Source: Adineta ricciae
Taxonomy: Eukaryota > Rotifera > Eurotatoria > Adinetida > Adinetidae
Length of the DNA stretch: 64,000 nt
Assembly (NCBI GenBank): GCA_905250025.1
Contig: CAJNOJ010000163.1
Coordinates: 124,001 to 188,000 of the forward strand
Reading direction: 5' to 3'
The notes below the pieces were generated by a model. The model was not told where the DNA came from. It saw only the letters and a program-made list of their open reading frames with translations, and did not search any database. A program made the position numbers and the translations under genes. Every line of letters begins with the position of its first letter. Position 1 is the stretch's first letter. Below, piece after piece: positions 12,464-22,946 of this stretch.

Positions 12464-15268
12464 TTACACTTCGAAGCGGATATTTTCTCGTTCCACAAGA
12501 GTCGATGAAGGCAGAATTCGTGCAGGACTTGAAAAAGTATCACCACGACCAAACGATGAGATGATTGGCGGAGGTGGAGAAATAAATGTTCGATACTTTG
12601 GCGTTTGAATATTCTCTCCTTGACTAATACCTGGTGGTACATCAACTAGAGACGACGACGTCGTCGATGACAAAGTCGTTGTTTTCTCTTCAAATTGTCT
12701 TAACCTCGTCATTAGTTCACTAAATGTCGGTCGCTGTTCACTGAGTTCTTCCCAACACGAACACATCAATGCATAGATACGTTTTGGACAATTGACTGGA
12801 CATGTTAATAATTTTCTGTCTCGGATCATTTCAATAACTTCAGGATTGGTTCGGCCTTGATAAGGCTGAATACCATAAGAAAACATCTCCCAAAGTAAAA
12901 CACCGAATGACCAAACATCCGACATTTCGGTATAGATACCGGACATCAACGATTCAATAGCCATCCATCGAACGGGTAATGATCGATTTGCGATTTTGTA
13001 ATAATCGGAATCATATTTTGGTCGATAACGAGCAATATTCGAAATTTTGATATCCATATGTTCAGAAATAAGGATGTTCTTCGCAGATAAATCATTGTGA
13101 ACAAAATTTTTTTCTGTTAAATAAATCATTCCCGATAGGATTTGTATAGAAATATACAGAAAATCTGTTAGATCACGTTGGTGATACGATGAAGACGTTG
13201 TTGTCGAACGTTGTAGTAAATACTCATGTAAGTCTCCATCATTCAAACGTTCATAAACCATTACCGAAGCAGCATCTTGAGGTTGAACACAAATGCCAAG
13301 TAAACACGAGATATTCACATGACGAATATGACGAAAAACTTCAAAAGAAAGACAATAGACTATCGGAGGAAACATTGTCAAGTCATACTTTCGATTTCTC
13401 GTGCGTATTCTTCTCGATTCTGTGGTGTGGCATGTTCAGTCTGTAATGTTTTGACAATACACTTCGTTGAACTATCAACTAATTCACCTTTATAAATTCG
13501 ACCGAATTCTCCTGAAAAGAATTTCATACATAATGCAATCTTTACTAACAAAGAGATTCTCTACCTTCGCCAAGTTCTTGCAGGAAGCGGATATTTGTAA
13601 ATGGAATCTCAGCCAATGCGTTTCCGGGCGAGGATAAATACATCAGTGGACGTTTGACTTCATTTTTCAGTAAACTTTGTCGAAGATATGTATTAGTAAA
13701 ATTCGTATTCGAAGATGAAGACGATGATGGAAGAAGCTGTCGTGAATTTTGTTTCAAATGATTCGGCACGATAGATGAACGAAAGGGTGATGATGTAACA
13801 GTATTTACAATATGCGATGATTTTTTGATTGGTGTCGATGTCGAAGAACAAGATGATAAATGACTTTTGTTATTTCGGTGTCGACAACACCAGCACATGA
13901 AGATCAGAAGAAAACATATAACACCGACAGGTATTAGAATGCTGAGAAGAACAATTAGGAGCGAAATTGATGTGGATGGCCGACGACTAATTGAATTCGT
14001 ATTTGATGATTTCGTACCTTAACAGAAAAGAACAAAAATTGATCATTAACAACATAAAACAGTCTTCGTACTTTATAATTAAATCGAATTTATAGGTTTC
14101 AACATATACAATTACTATCGGTAGAAGTCGAACGTATTGAAAAGAACCCTCTTATTACACCTGAATAACTGCAAGGCTTTTCTTTGTATTTCAAGGATAG
14201 TTTACGATTCAAATTTATGAGAAACTATTCATTCTCTTCTGCACGACACCTTCTATCATGTTTATCTATGCATCGATTGGTCTTACCATTTTGACGATTG
14301 AGTAGTTTTTGATCAAAATCAATACACGATAAATCATCACTCGTCGGCGGTAGGTTTTCGCATGTTGGCATATTTTGTAAAATTTGCACTGAAATTCAAT
14401 GAATTATTCAATATTTTCACGAAGAGTTTTAGCATTTGTATGACTTACAATTTGAATATGAATGTTGTTGATAAGTGAATAGATTTGCACATGCATGATT
14501 TTGAAAATAATCACACGAACGACGGCAGATTGAACGGATATTTAATCGATCATTATCGCAAACTGGATATGTAAATGAGCAAACCATTGGTAATAGTAAT
14601 TGTCGACATTCGTTGGAGAGAAATTGATTATTTGTTAAATATTTGAGATTTTCAATTAGATTTCGTTCGATATCTTTCTGATTCGATGTCGATAAGGAAA
14701 CATATTGTGAACCAATGACTGAACGACAAATTTGACCTGAATACAATTCGCATTTCAGTTTCGAAATCGAAACATCGTTGGGAGAAATGATCTCAGGTTG
14801 AAATTCGATCGGTGGTAACCTAAAGCAAGCAAGAGTTCTTCTTCTTCTTCTGCTTCGATTTTCCAAATCAATGATACTTACGAATCATCTAATATATCAA
14901 GATTATCCATATCCACTAGAAGTACAAAACAGCAACAATGATGAGGAAAAAGAAAAATCTTTCGTTAATTACCTGGATTTTTCACTCGGACAAATCCAGT
15001 TGAAGATAATGTTTGAAAACCGTTTGATACTTCACATGTATAAAAGCCGGCTTCTGCTTCTTTCAAATTATTCAATCGAATGCTAGAAGTAATAAGTCAA
15101 TAAGAAAATATTTTTGTTTATTCTTATCTATCTCATATTACCTCGATCGGAATGCACTTTGATCAATCGTAAAGCGATTCTTTTCAAGCGGATTATTATA
15201 TCTATACCAATTGAATGATACTGGATATGATGACTGAACTTGACATTCCAAAATGACTGTACTACCAC
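12464..15268 (-). CDS. ror: ROR-family receptor (Ig, Frizzled CRD, TM, kinase-like domain); N-terminus not resolved
   Basis: Exons (high to low): 15142-15268, 14973-15082, 14882-14915 (34 nt), 14449-14819, 14287-14388, 13565-14017, 13389-13511, 12464-13338; 2195 nt, in frame from the first glycine-serine codons. Seen: an Ig-like domain (LEC...FNWYR...GFYTCEVSNG), a Frizzled CRD with the ROR-type end MPTCENLPP, one TM helix followed by CWCC, a glycine loop GEGEFG and the VAIK-type lysine in CIVKTL. The catalytic loop reads HNDLSAKN, and ISNIAR replaces ROR's ISDLG, so the metal-binding Asp is Asn. ROR-like DYYKI, VRWM and SDVWSFGVLLWE follow. Known: RORs are Wnt5-type receptors, some poorly active as kinases. 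Inferred: Wnt-binding receptor with a pseudokinase. No kringle lies between CRD and TM in the spliced product. No signal peptide was found, and one undetermined base lies at 15269. Confidence 0.82.
14105..14181 (-). pseudogene. Possible remnant of a kringle exon in a ROR intron
   Basis: Within the intron 14018-14286, the minus strand reads CSYSGVIRGFFSIRS followed by TSTDSNC, aligning by eye with the start of the ROR kringle (C-Y-x-x-x-G-x-x-Y-R-G-x-x-S...C). The frame stops soon after, no WC-containing second half is present, and the flanking exons splice in frame without it. It may be coincidence. Confidence 0.25.
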
Positions 15269-15269
15269 N
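15269..15269. other. Single undetermined base (N) at the first visible ROR exon boundary
   Basis: The only ambiguous base in the window. If it is C on the + strand, the minus strand reads AG immediately before the GGSTV-type Ig codons, a usable splice acceptor. Otherwise the frame upstream contains a TAA within about 20 nt. Confidence 0.7.
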
Positions 15270-15389
15270 TAAATGCGAGTGTTATATAGCATCTGGTCGT
15301 CCCCATTGATGATCGATTTCAATAATCGATTCAGTCTGTATCGTTCGAAATGATTGCGTGATATGATATATGTCAAGTGCTACGATCTA

Positions 15390-17093
15390 CGCACCTTTTC
15401 TATAGTGTCTCGAGATGATAATATGATGTTAGCAGTATCAAGTCTTTTTATTCTGCTTTTTCTTTCATTCTCTCTCTCTCCCTCTTTCTTTCTCTATTGT
15501 ATGTACATATATATTATTATTATTGTTAGACGGGTAGACAATTGAATGATGCTCGAAGCCAGTATTTTTTGTTCACGCGTGCACACGCTCTCTTTCCCTT
15601 TCTTGATTGAAACGAAAAAGCTGTGAGAATCGGCTTTCTTTCCTTACCATGTCTTATAACGATAATCCATTTTCACACACATATTATCGCTAACAAGGAA
15701 TTTGTCATCAGCTTTAAAAATAACAACAATATTATTAGAGATTTTTCCCCAATAACAATTACACGTTCTCACCTCAATCTACTGTGACTAAATAGAATAT
15801 TAATGAATCTAACGATATTATGTAAGTAGGAAAGATTATGATGATCACACATATGTCGATGGTTATCGGACAGAACAATGAAGATTCAGATGTATTTATA
15901 AGTATTGTCTCTGGAGATAGACATAGGAATATATGAAAGCCACGTTAAATAAACGTTCGATTTGATTCGCACGTCTTTTGTTTGTCTTGCTGCTCTATTC
16001 AATATTAGTTTATCTCGATAGTCATCAGTGAGATATCTATGCAAGGCAAAACTTGTTCAATCAGAAGATATGTCAGCAATCATCTTCGTCATGATGATTT
16101 GATCATCACTATCGCCGCGCGGTGTGTCTTGTCAGGACGATGTTATTAAAAATATTCGATTCATACAACTCATCAATCGTACTGGCCGATTTCTTTTCTT
16201 TTTTCATCTTAGTTTATTCATGACAGCCCACTGTTTTTCTTCATCAATTGAACTTGTCTTGATTATATATAGTTCGAAAAAAAAAGAAAAGCTTCATGGC
16301 TCGGTTTGTTTATTTAATCTAAGCAAAAAAAAACAGAAAAAATTTTCTTTTCGTTTTTGCCCTGAAGGGTTAAATATTAGTCTTATCATTTGTCAAATTA
16401 AGGCAACAGATGTTAGCTCGTGAAAGTGATGGGTCAGTCTCTTTGCAACAGACGACCGACAAGTTAAGTACTCATGTTGCTTTGCTTACTCTTGTCTTTG
16501 TTTTTTAAGTAGACAGCTGCATAAAGACTAACTTCAATTGATGCATGTTCATCACCAATAAAATTCTATCCTAATTCGATCATGTGATACAATTCGAAAA
16601 GCAAAGTTATGATTACCAAGAAAATTTTCTTTTTTTTTTTCGACAAACGATAATCACACGTCTTATGTACAACACTTAAATGATCATACGGAGAGACGAA
16701 GCGTTCCTTTGCTCATTTACCGCCTGCTGAGCAAAGATAATCCAGACATGAAGGGAAGAAAAGTACACAGTAATCACAGTGCTCTAGTCAATGTGATTAT
16801 CATAATTTACAAATGTACTGTTCAAATAATCCCGAAGGAAAATCCATTTCTTCTAAGAGAAGATTGCTTTCAAAGAGCATGTAATGCAAATATACAATTA
16901 CAAAGCAAAATTTTCGGCTTTATTCGATGTGTACTGTTGATGAGCGATACCATTCGTATGTGAATTTTGTTATTGATCAAGACACCTGAGGAATAGTAAA
17001 GAACACAATGAGAGAAACAGTAGTCGAAACAGACGAAGTCAAGTAGTATTTTCTGCTGATCAAACAGTACAAATAAGCAATTGTCTATTTATT
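15390..17093. other. Intergenic, A+T-rich, no gene seen
   Basis: About 1.7 kb with T-rich and TCT-rich simple sequence, poly-A tracts and short chance ORFs (15354-15545, 16124-16423, 16709-16963). It may contain the missing 5' exon and promoter of the ROR-like gene, but I could not identify a signal-peptide exon. Confidence 0.45.
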
Positions 17094-17420
17094 ATGACAG
17101 ACGGAAAGATCTTACTTGAAGCATTGACATCCTCAGATTTCGAAGTATCAATTCATGAAAAGAAACGAACAGATGCGAAAGCAACAAAAACAGTCATAGA
17201 AAATAAACAACAATTGGGTGAACAACTTGATGTAGACGCTACCAACAAGAAAAATGATGATAGAGAATCCTTTTTAACTATTTGTAAAAGTATGCCAAGT
17301 GATCAACAAAAGAAAGTTATTGAAATATTGAAACAATCTGGTCTGGGTGATCCACTAACAAAAGAAAGCATTGTACAAGATGCTTTTACTGTCAATACAG
17401 CGATTCGAGAAAACGCATAG
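17094..17420 (+). CDS. Small hypothetical protein, 108 aa, single exon
   Basis: ATG-initiated ORF ending in TAG with no intron. The product is hydrophilic and charged, Lys/Asp/Glu-rich (DATNKKNDDRES), with a short helical C-terminal segment (PSDQQKKVIEILKQSGLGDP) that looks like a real folded helix pair. No signal peptide, TM helix, cysteine pattern or recognised motif is present. An A+T-rich 3' flank begins directly after the stop. I do not recognise the family. Codon usage resembles neighbouring genes, which favours a real gene, but it could be a chance ORF. Confidence 0.45.
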   Translation: MTDGKILLEALTSSDFEVSIHEKKRTDAKATKTVIENKQQLGEQLDVDATNKKNDDRESFLTICKSMPSDQQKKVIEILKQSGLGDPLTKESIVQDAFTVNTAIRENA

Positions 17421-17706
17421 TATAATGTTGTGAATTTTCTCATTTTTATTTTAACATATTAAACTAGCCGACACAAAAGTAATGATTTATTATTTTCTCA
17501 TGCGTGCATGATAGACTAAAACTGAATACAATAACTTCTTAAACTTATCTCGTCCTACTTTATACAGCAAAAGAAACTGCATTCGAACTTTTTTGAGCTA
17601 GTTATTTAATGTAGCAACAAAAGACTAAAATACAAGCCAAGTCGTTGATAAAAATCGTGATTTATAAAAACTATAGAACATTTCAACAAATAACAGCATA
17701 ATCTAC

Positions 17707-17824
17707 GCTTACGGCCATACCACGTTGAATACACCAGTTCTCGTCCGATCACTGAAGTTAAGCAACGTCGGGCTCGGTTAGTACTTGGATGGGTGACCGC
17801 CTGGGAATACCGAGTGTCGTAAGC
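17707..17824 (+). rRNA. 5S rRNA: 5S ribosomal RNA, copy 1
   Basis: 118 nt, with complementary ends GCTTACG / CGTAAGC forming helix I. It carries the conserved internal Pol III control elements: a box-A-like AAGTTAAGCA region, the GTCGGGC stretch, and the box-C-type TGGATGGGTGACCGCCTGGG. A T-run terminator begins at 17825. It is identical to the copy at 18121. Confidence 0.97.
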
Positions 17825-18120
17825 TTTTTATTGTCTCTCATCTTTATTCTTTATTGGTCAGATGTTGATGAGATTCAGTTCTCGCCAAGATTTTGAATGC
17901 GAAGATTTTTTGCGTATTGTGATATTTAGTTCGAAATGAACGCCAATTATGGAATTTCACATAACTGATCTGGAGACTGAAAAGTTATCATGTGCTCAAA
18001 CTGATCGGGATGACTTTATTCTTTCCGACTATTAGGAATTTTTTTGTCATGTTCACTTTAGACAAAAGCTAAATTATAGCTACGCGGTGATCGACAATAG
18101 CGCATAGCAAATGAACAAAT
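17825..18120. other. Spacer between the two 5S genes
   Basis: 296 nt, non-coding, starting with the Pol III T-run terminator. It does not resemble the sequence following the second copy, so the two genes are not part of a homogenised 5S repeat unit. Confidence 0.6.
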
Positions 18121-18238
18121 GCTTACGGCCATACCACGTTGAATACACCAGTTCTCGTCCGATCACTGAAGTTAAGCAACGTCGGGCTCGGTTAGTACTT
18201 GGATGGGTGACCGCCTGGGAATACCGAGTGTCGTAAGC
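18121..18238 (+). rRNA. 5S rRNA: 5S ribosomal RNA, copy 2
   Basis: 118 nt, identical to copy 1 over its full length, starting 414 bp downstream on the same strand. The internal control elements and terminal helix are intact, with a T-run directly after the gene. Confidence 0.97.
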
Positions 18239-18735
18239 TTTTTGCTCCTTTTTTCGAAACTATAACCAAAAGATTTCGTAGATCAAGACTAGTAACAGTA
18301 TAACTCATGCGACATTTATGTGATTTCGTTTGTCGCGGATACTTGAGAAATCTTAGCGAATAAGGATAGTTATGAATACATGAGTCATGGTTTTTGTGCT
18401 AAATGCATTTGACAATAGATATTTAATGGAAACAAGCGATTGTTGTACTTACAAAACCAACAATACAAACTCACATGAATTAGCAGATATTTTCATTTGT
18501 TTAGCCATAATATAGTGAAAAACATCCATTTAATAGAAAGAAGTCTTTTGAGGAAGTGCAATTTCTGCTTATCAATTATAATTATAAATAGCACAAGAAA
18601 AATATTCAATTTTCCGGAAAACAAACATTAGTTCGATGCACAAAGATCAATTGGATGGCAATGAGTGCTTGCTCTCAATTTATTTTTCTTCTACAAAAAT
18701 CAATAGCAAATAGAAAAAGACAATCTAATGCTTGC
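18239..18735. other. Intergenic, no gene seen
   Basis: A+T-rich sequence between the second 5S gene and the tail-end of tomm7 on the opposite strand. Nothing recognisable. Confidence 0.5.
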
Positions 18736-18939
18736 TTAACCAATCGGTAATAAATTTGCCAATGAAAATTCGGGTGTGCCCGGGTCCGGTCCAAGTCTCA
18801 TTCCCAAATAAATCACTAACGGGACAAAACCAAAATAAATCGCATATGGAGTATAGCCGAATACCGATTGAAGACGTCGTTTGATATGATCAGATTTCTT
18901 GTCAGTACGAGAAGCTGCATTCGGTGATCTCGTGAGCAT
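18736..18939 (-). CDS. tomm7: Mitochondrial import receptor subunit TOM7
   Basis: 67 aa from the ATG at 18939. The C-terminal part matches the TOM7 signature: a short basic helix (KRRLQSVFG), then a membrane segment YAIYFGFVPLVIYLGMRLG and the conserved PDPGTPE motif followed by a short tail. Known: TOM7 is a small tail-anchored subunit of the outer-membrane TOM complex that modulates its assembly. A longer frame exists upstream (to 18972), but the sequence before the Met resembles a splice acceptor (gtag), and the family is normally 55-70 aa, so I chose this start. Single coding exon. Confidence 0.9.
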   Translation of the reverse strand: MLTRSPNAASRTDKKSDHIKRRLQSVFGYTPYAIYFGFVPLVIYLGMRLGPDPGTPEFSLANLLPIG

Positions 18940-20294
18940 GGTTTGATTCTTGAAAAATCTACAAGGCAGCAATACAAGTCAAAGTTTTGTTTCGTGTCCG
19001 ATTGAAACATGGAAGTACTTTTGTTTTGTATTCTCTTGATTTTTATTCCAACAAAAAGAAAAAAGAAATAGGTAGTAATAGTTCAGCACAACAAAAAAGT
19101 ACGAATTAAAAAAATGACAACAATCAAAGATGGATCATGAAGCGAAGGAGAGAGAAAGAGACAAAAAAGAAACGAAAAGACCAACGAATGTATGTGTGTG
19201 TAATATATAAAAAATGAGAGAAGAAAAACAAATGAAAGTATAAGAAAGGTTCCACAAACATAGTGACAAGCGTTTGGTTTATTAGTTAGAAGAAGATCTG
19301 CGCGCCAAATTGCCTGTTTTATTTGAAGGTACAAAATATGGAGAGAGCGACTCCACCGGAAAGTTGTGCTCTTTCTCGAATCATGTCATTTGTTAGTTTT
19401 TTTCTTCATGGTCTGATATAACGATGATCATGATGATAGAATAAAAAATAAATAAACAAAAAATATAATCGAATATCAAAAAGAAAACGCAGAAGAATGT
19501 GTTGATGATGAACAGGTTAAATAATGACACCAATAACAATAACAACGCTGAGAGAATGCTGCCCACTAGAGAGATATGACAAAAGAAAAGAAAACAAAAG
19601 CTGAGATGAATGAATAGAGAAAACTCATACAAAATAAAACTTGTGTACAAAATAAACGGAAAAAAAAAGCGAACACATAGAAACAAATAAGATGAAAACA
19701 AAAATCATCCAATGAATCTTCTTTTTTTTCAATTAAAGAAGAAGAAAAAGTTTCAAGATATTATCATTCACCAAGCACAGATAATCATCTTTTAGGAAAG
19801 AAAGAGAAACACCACCATACATCATATTCGACTTATAAGCCAATATATATATATGAAGAAAGATTGCACGAAAGAAAACCGAAAAGGATCAAAGACGCGC
19901 TAGATAAATTTAGGTTTTTCTAAAGTATTTATCAGAGAGAGAAAGAAAAACACAAATAAGTACGAGATCATCCAACGACTTATCTCCCACAATGAAAGAA
20001 ATGAGAAAGAAAAGACTAACAACATTTATTCGAAATGCGCTAGGTCTTACGGAAATAAATCAAGAAAGAACATATGCGCAAAAAAGTGTTCACAAGAAGT
20101 TAGATAGAGAGAGAGCAAACAAAAAAATGAAATTTACACAAAAACAAGAGTAGAAAAATCATGTGTTACAACATAGGAAAATAAACAAAAAAAAAAGAAA
20201 ACAAGAATGATAATAATCAAATAACAACATTGACAAAAGAAAACAGAAAGAAACAATCGATTTAGTCATCTAGGATAGATAGATTTCTTTTTTT
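18940..20294. other. A+T-rich non-coding region, probably largely the cpeb 3' UTR
   Basis: About 1.3 kb of purine-rich, low-complexity DNA on the + strand (pyrimidine/T-rich on the - strand), with no supported ORF. On the minus strand it contains several TTTTAT/TTTATT words that resemble cytoplasmic polyadenylation elements. Given the base composition these could be chance. Confidence 0.45.
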
Positions 20295-22946
20295 TTACCA
20301 ACGAAATGGTAATGTGCGTGGACGATCAGCTCCTTCTTTAACCAGTGGTTTGTGATATTCACGACCGGCGCGTGCATGAATAGATGCCCAACATGTTTCA
20401 CAATAATATTGTAAACATGTTACATTAGCACAGAAGAATGGAGCAAATTTGCCACCGCAACGTGCACCAGCACATTCATCGCATAATTGGTCATCGAGAA
20501 CATATGGTTTAACTTCCACCTAAACAAATCAAATTAGCACTGTTCAGCTAAAAAAGCAATCTCAACTGTCTCGAAGAGAATACTAATGAGTGTGTCGTAG
20601 TACTAACAGTGAAAATCTCAAGGCGTCATTTACTTATTATTTTTTCTGTGCGTGTTTAAAAGGTCTCGTCAAGTATTTATTCATTATCTATTCAATGCGT
20701 TAGCGTGCAAGTTAATTAACACAATTGTTCTCTTGAAGTATCTAGTCGAACAGACAATATAATTCAACAAGATGGCATCTCATTACGAAGAAAAGGTTAT
20801 TAAGTTCAGCGCTACAAACACTTTCTCGACCACAAAGAAAAGAACTTGTCAAACGCTAATTAGAAGGCATAAAACATACTCGTTTATCAATCTCTCCATG
20901 TTGTAGTTGTACAAAACGAGCCGATATAGCTGCAATGTAGCTTTGTTGATTGGAAAATGCGACACGACCGGCACCTTTTGGATATTTCAATTCAGGATCC
21001 GTATCAATACCGGCATAGCAGACGCCACCATATAAGCGATCCATAATCATCGCTAGTTCGACTAAAATGAACAGAAACCTTCTAGTTACGAAACAGAAAA
21101 ATTCGAAGTATTTTACCAGCTCGCAATGGTCGAGGAACACCACCGACAAAAATGGTTTTTCTTGGATCTAATGGTTGCGAACCATCCATAACGAAGTCCG
21201 AATCAGCTAAAAGCCATGGGCGTATTTGTACAGCTTTGTCTTTCATACTTGGACTCGAAACACACATATAAAGTTTGGAATCATCGATAACACATTCGTC
21301 GATGAGTTCTTGTACTGAACGTTCATAGGTAAAAATTAGAAAGGCATAACCTTTTGGAGGAAAATAAGATTTGCTCTCTTGTTTGTGTGGCCAGTCAACA
21401 ATCAAAGGGCCAAAGCGTTGAAAATGAGCAATGATTTCCTCTAAATAATCAATTAATCATATTTCCATAAGAACAAATTCATATTCAAGACATATTTACC
21501 TTCATCAATATCCGGTGGCAAACCCCCAACGAAAACTTTACGTGAAAAACGTTCTTCTTTATTCATATCCATTGACATTGCACGTGGTGAACCAAATAGG
21601 CCAGCCGACGATGATGATGGGCCGCCGCAACCGCCGCCAACCGATATTAAACTTTCGGTATCAAGTATACTTCCCATTCCACTATCATCACTATAAACAC
21701 GTTTGACACCATCGCTTGAAACATTTCTCATCATGTCCATGATTTGTTGAAACGAACTCATATCATACGCATCAGCTGACTAAAACATAACCGTCAATGG
21801 AGAAAAGGAAAGCATCACTGAGAATTGATTCTTACATTCATCGCTGGAAAGTTTTGATCAACATCATTTCCATTCATATGTGGTGGTGGTGGAGGTGGTG
21901 ATTGTCCGTTTTGTGTCGGAATAAAATTTGTCATGGCAGGTGCGCGTTGAAGTTGATTTGATAACGATTGAATGTTGTTGTACTTATTTTGATTTGTTAT
22001 TGATGTTGACGACGCTGGGAGAAATGGAAAGAAATTATTTTGCGCATTTAATGATGAAGTTTTCTTTGTTTGAGACATTGGATGATTACCATTACCAAGC
22101 ATCAAGTTTTGACTCAAATTATTTGCTGTTGCACTACCGTTTCCAATTGGATTTGTTAATGATGGCACTGGGCGACGAGACCTGTAGATTTGCGTAAATA
22201 AGGAAACAATTCAAAACATCGATGAAGTGAAGAGAAATTCAACTTACGATGTTGCTGGAAACCCATGCGGAATTGATGTGTTATTCCATGAAGGTGATGG
22301 TGGTTGTTGTTGATGCATATGCGATGGCGGCATCGAGAGATTCGTTTGTGGATATTGACTGTTCCACAGTGGAGATGGTATTGCCCCACGTCCATTTAGC
22401 GATGGAGCTGCTTGAGTCGGTGGAGCTGAAATACCATTGCGAAGTGTTTGATTTGAAAAATTATGTGAAGCTGTTATCGGTCTCCTCTGTATTGCCTAGG
22501 AAGAAAGAGTTCAATTGATGTTTCTTATACAATATATGATTTACTTGTTGATAAGACAGTTGTTGTTGTTGTTGCTGCTGCTGCTGCATGGCCATAAGTG
22601 GTGGTGGTGGCGGCGTTGTCGTCTGTGGCGAGAACATTCGACCACTATTGTGTACATCAAATGGGTGATCACCGGAAGCACCACTCAGTGGGTCAATACC
22701 ATTGCTCCATGATGAACCTTGGAATGTAGCCTGAAGATCAGGAAGTACACCGTTTTGATAAGAATTTATTGGTAATTTTCCATCATTAAGAATTCCATTT
22801 CCATTGCCGTTCATTTGTTGTTGTTGATGATGATGATGATCAGTACCATTGACTGTAACTGGCGATGATGACGTTGGCGTTGTCGATGGACTATTGCTTG
22901 TATTTGCATTAAGTAGAAGTTTCGATGTCAAGCTTTCGGTACTCAT
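20295..22946 (-). CDS. cpeb: Cytoplasmic polyadenylation element-binding protein, CPEB2-4/Orb2 type
   Basis: Exons (high to low): 22545-22946, 22248-22495, 21836-22181, 21500-21779, 21117-21440, 20880-21061, 20295-20519; 2007 nt, 668 aa. Seen: a low-complexity N-terminal half with a His/Gln stretch, a run of nine Gln (about aa 119-128) and proline runs; RRM1 beginning KVFVGGLPPDIDE with RNP1-like KGYAFLIF; RRM2 with KTIFVGGVPRPLRA; and a C-terminal ZZ-type zinc-binding domain (CDEC...C..C..YYC..CW...H) ending near RPRTLPFRW. Known: CPEBs bind U-rich elements in 3' UTRs and control poly(A) length and translation; the CPEB2-4 branch has this C-terminal sequence. Inferred: cytoplasmic mRNA regulator in germline or neurons. 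The Met at 22946 fits the N-terminal composition; upstream non-coding exons are possible. Confidence 0.92.
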
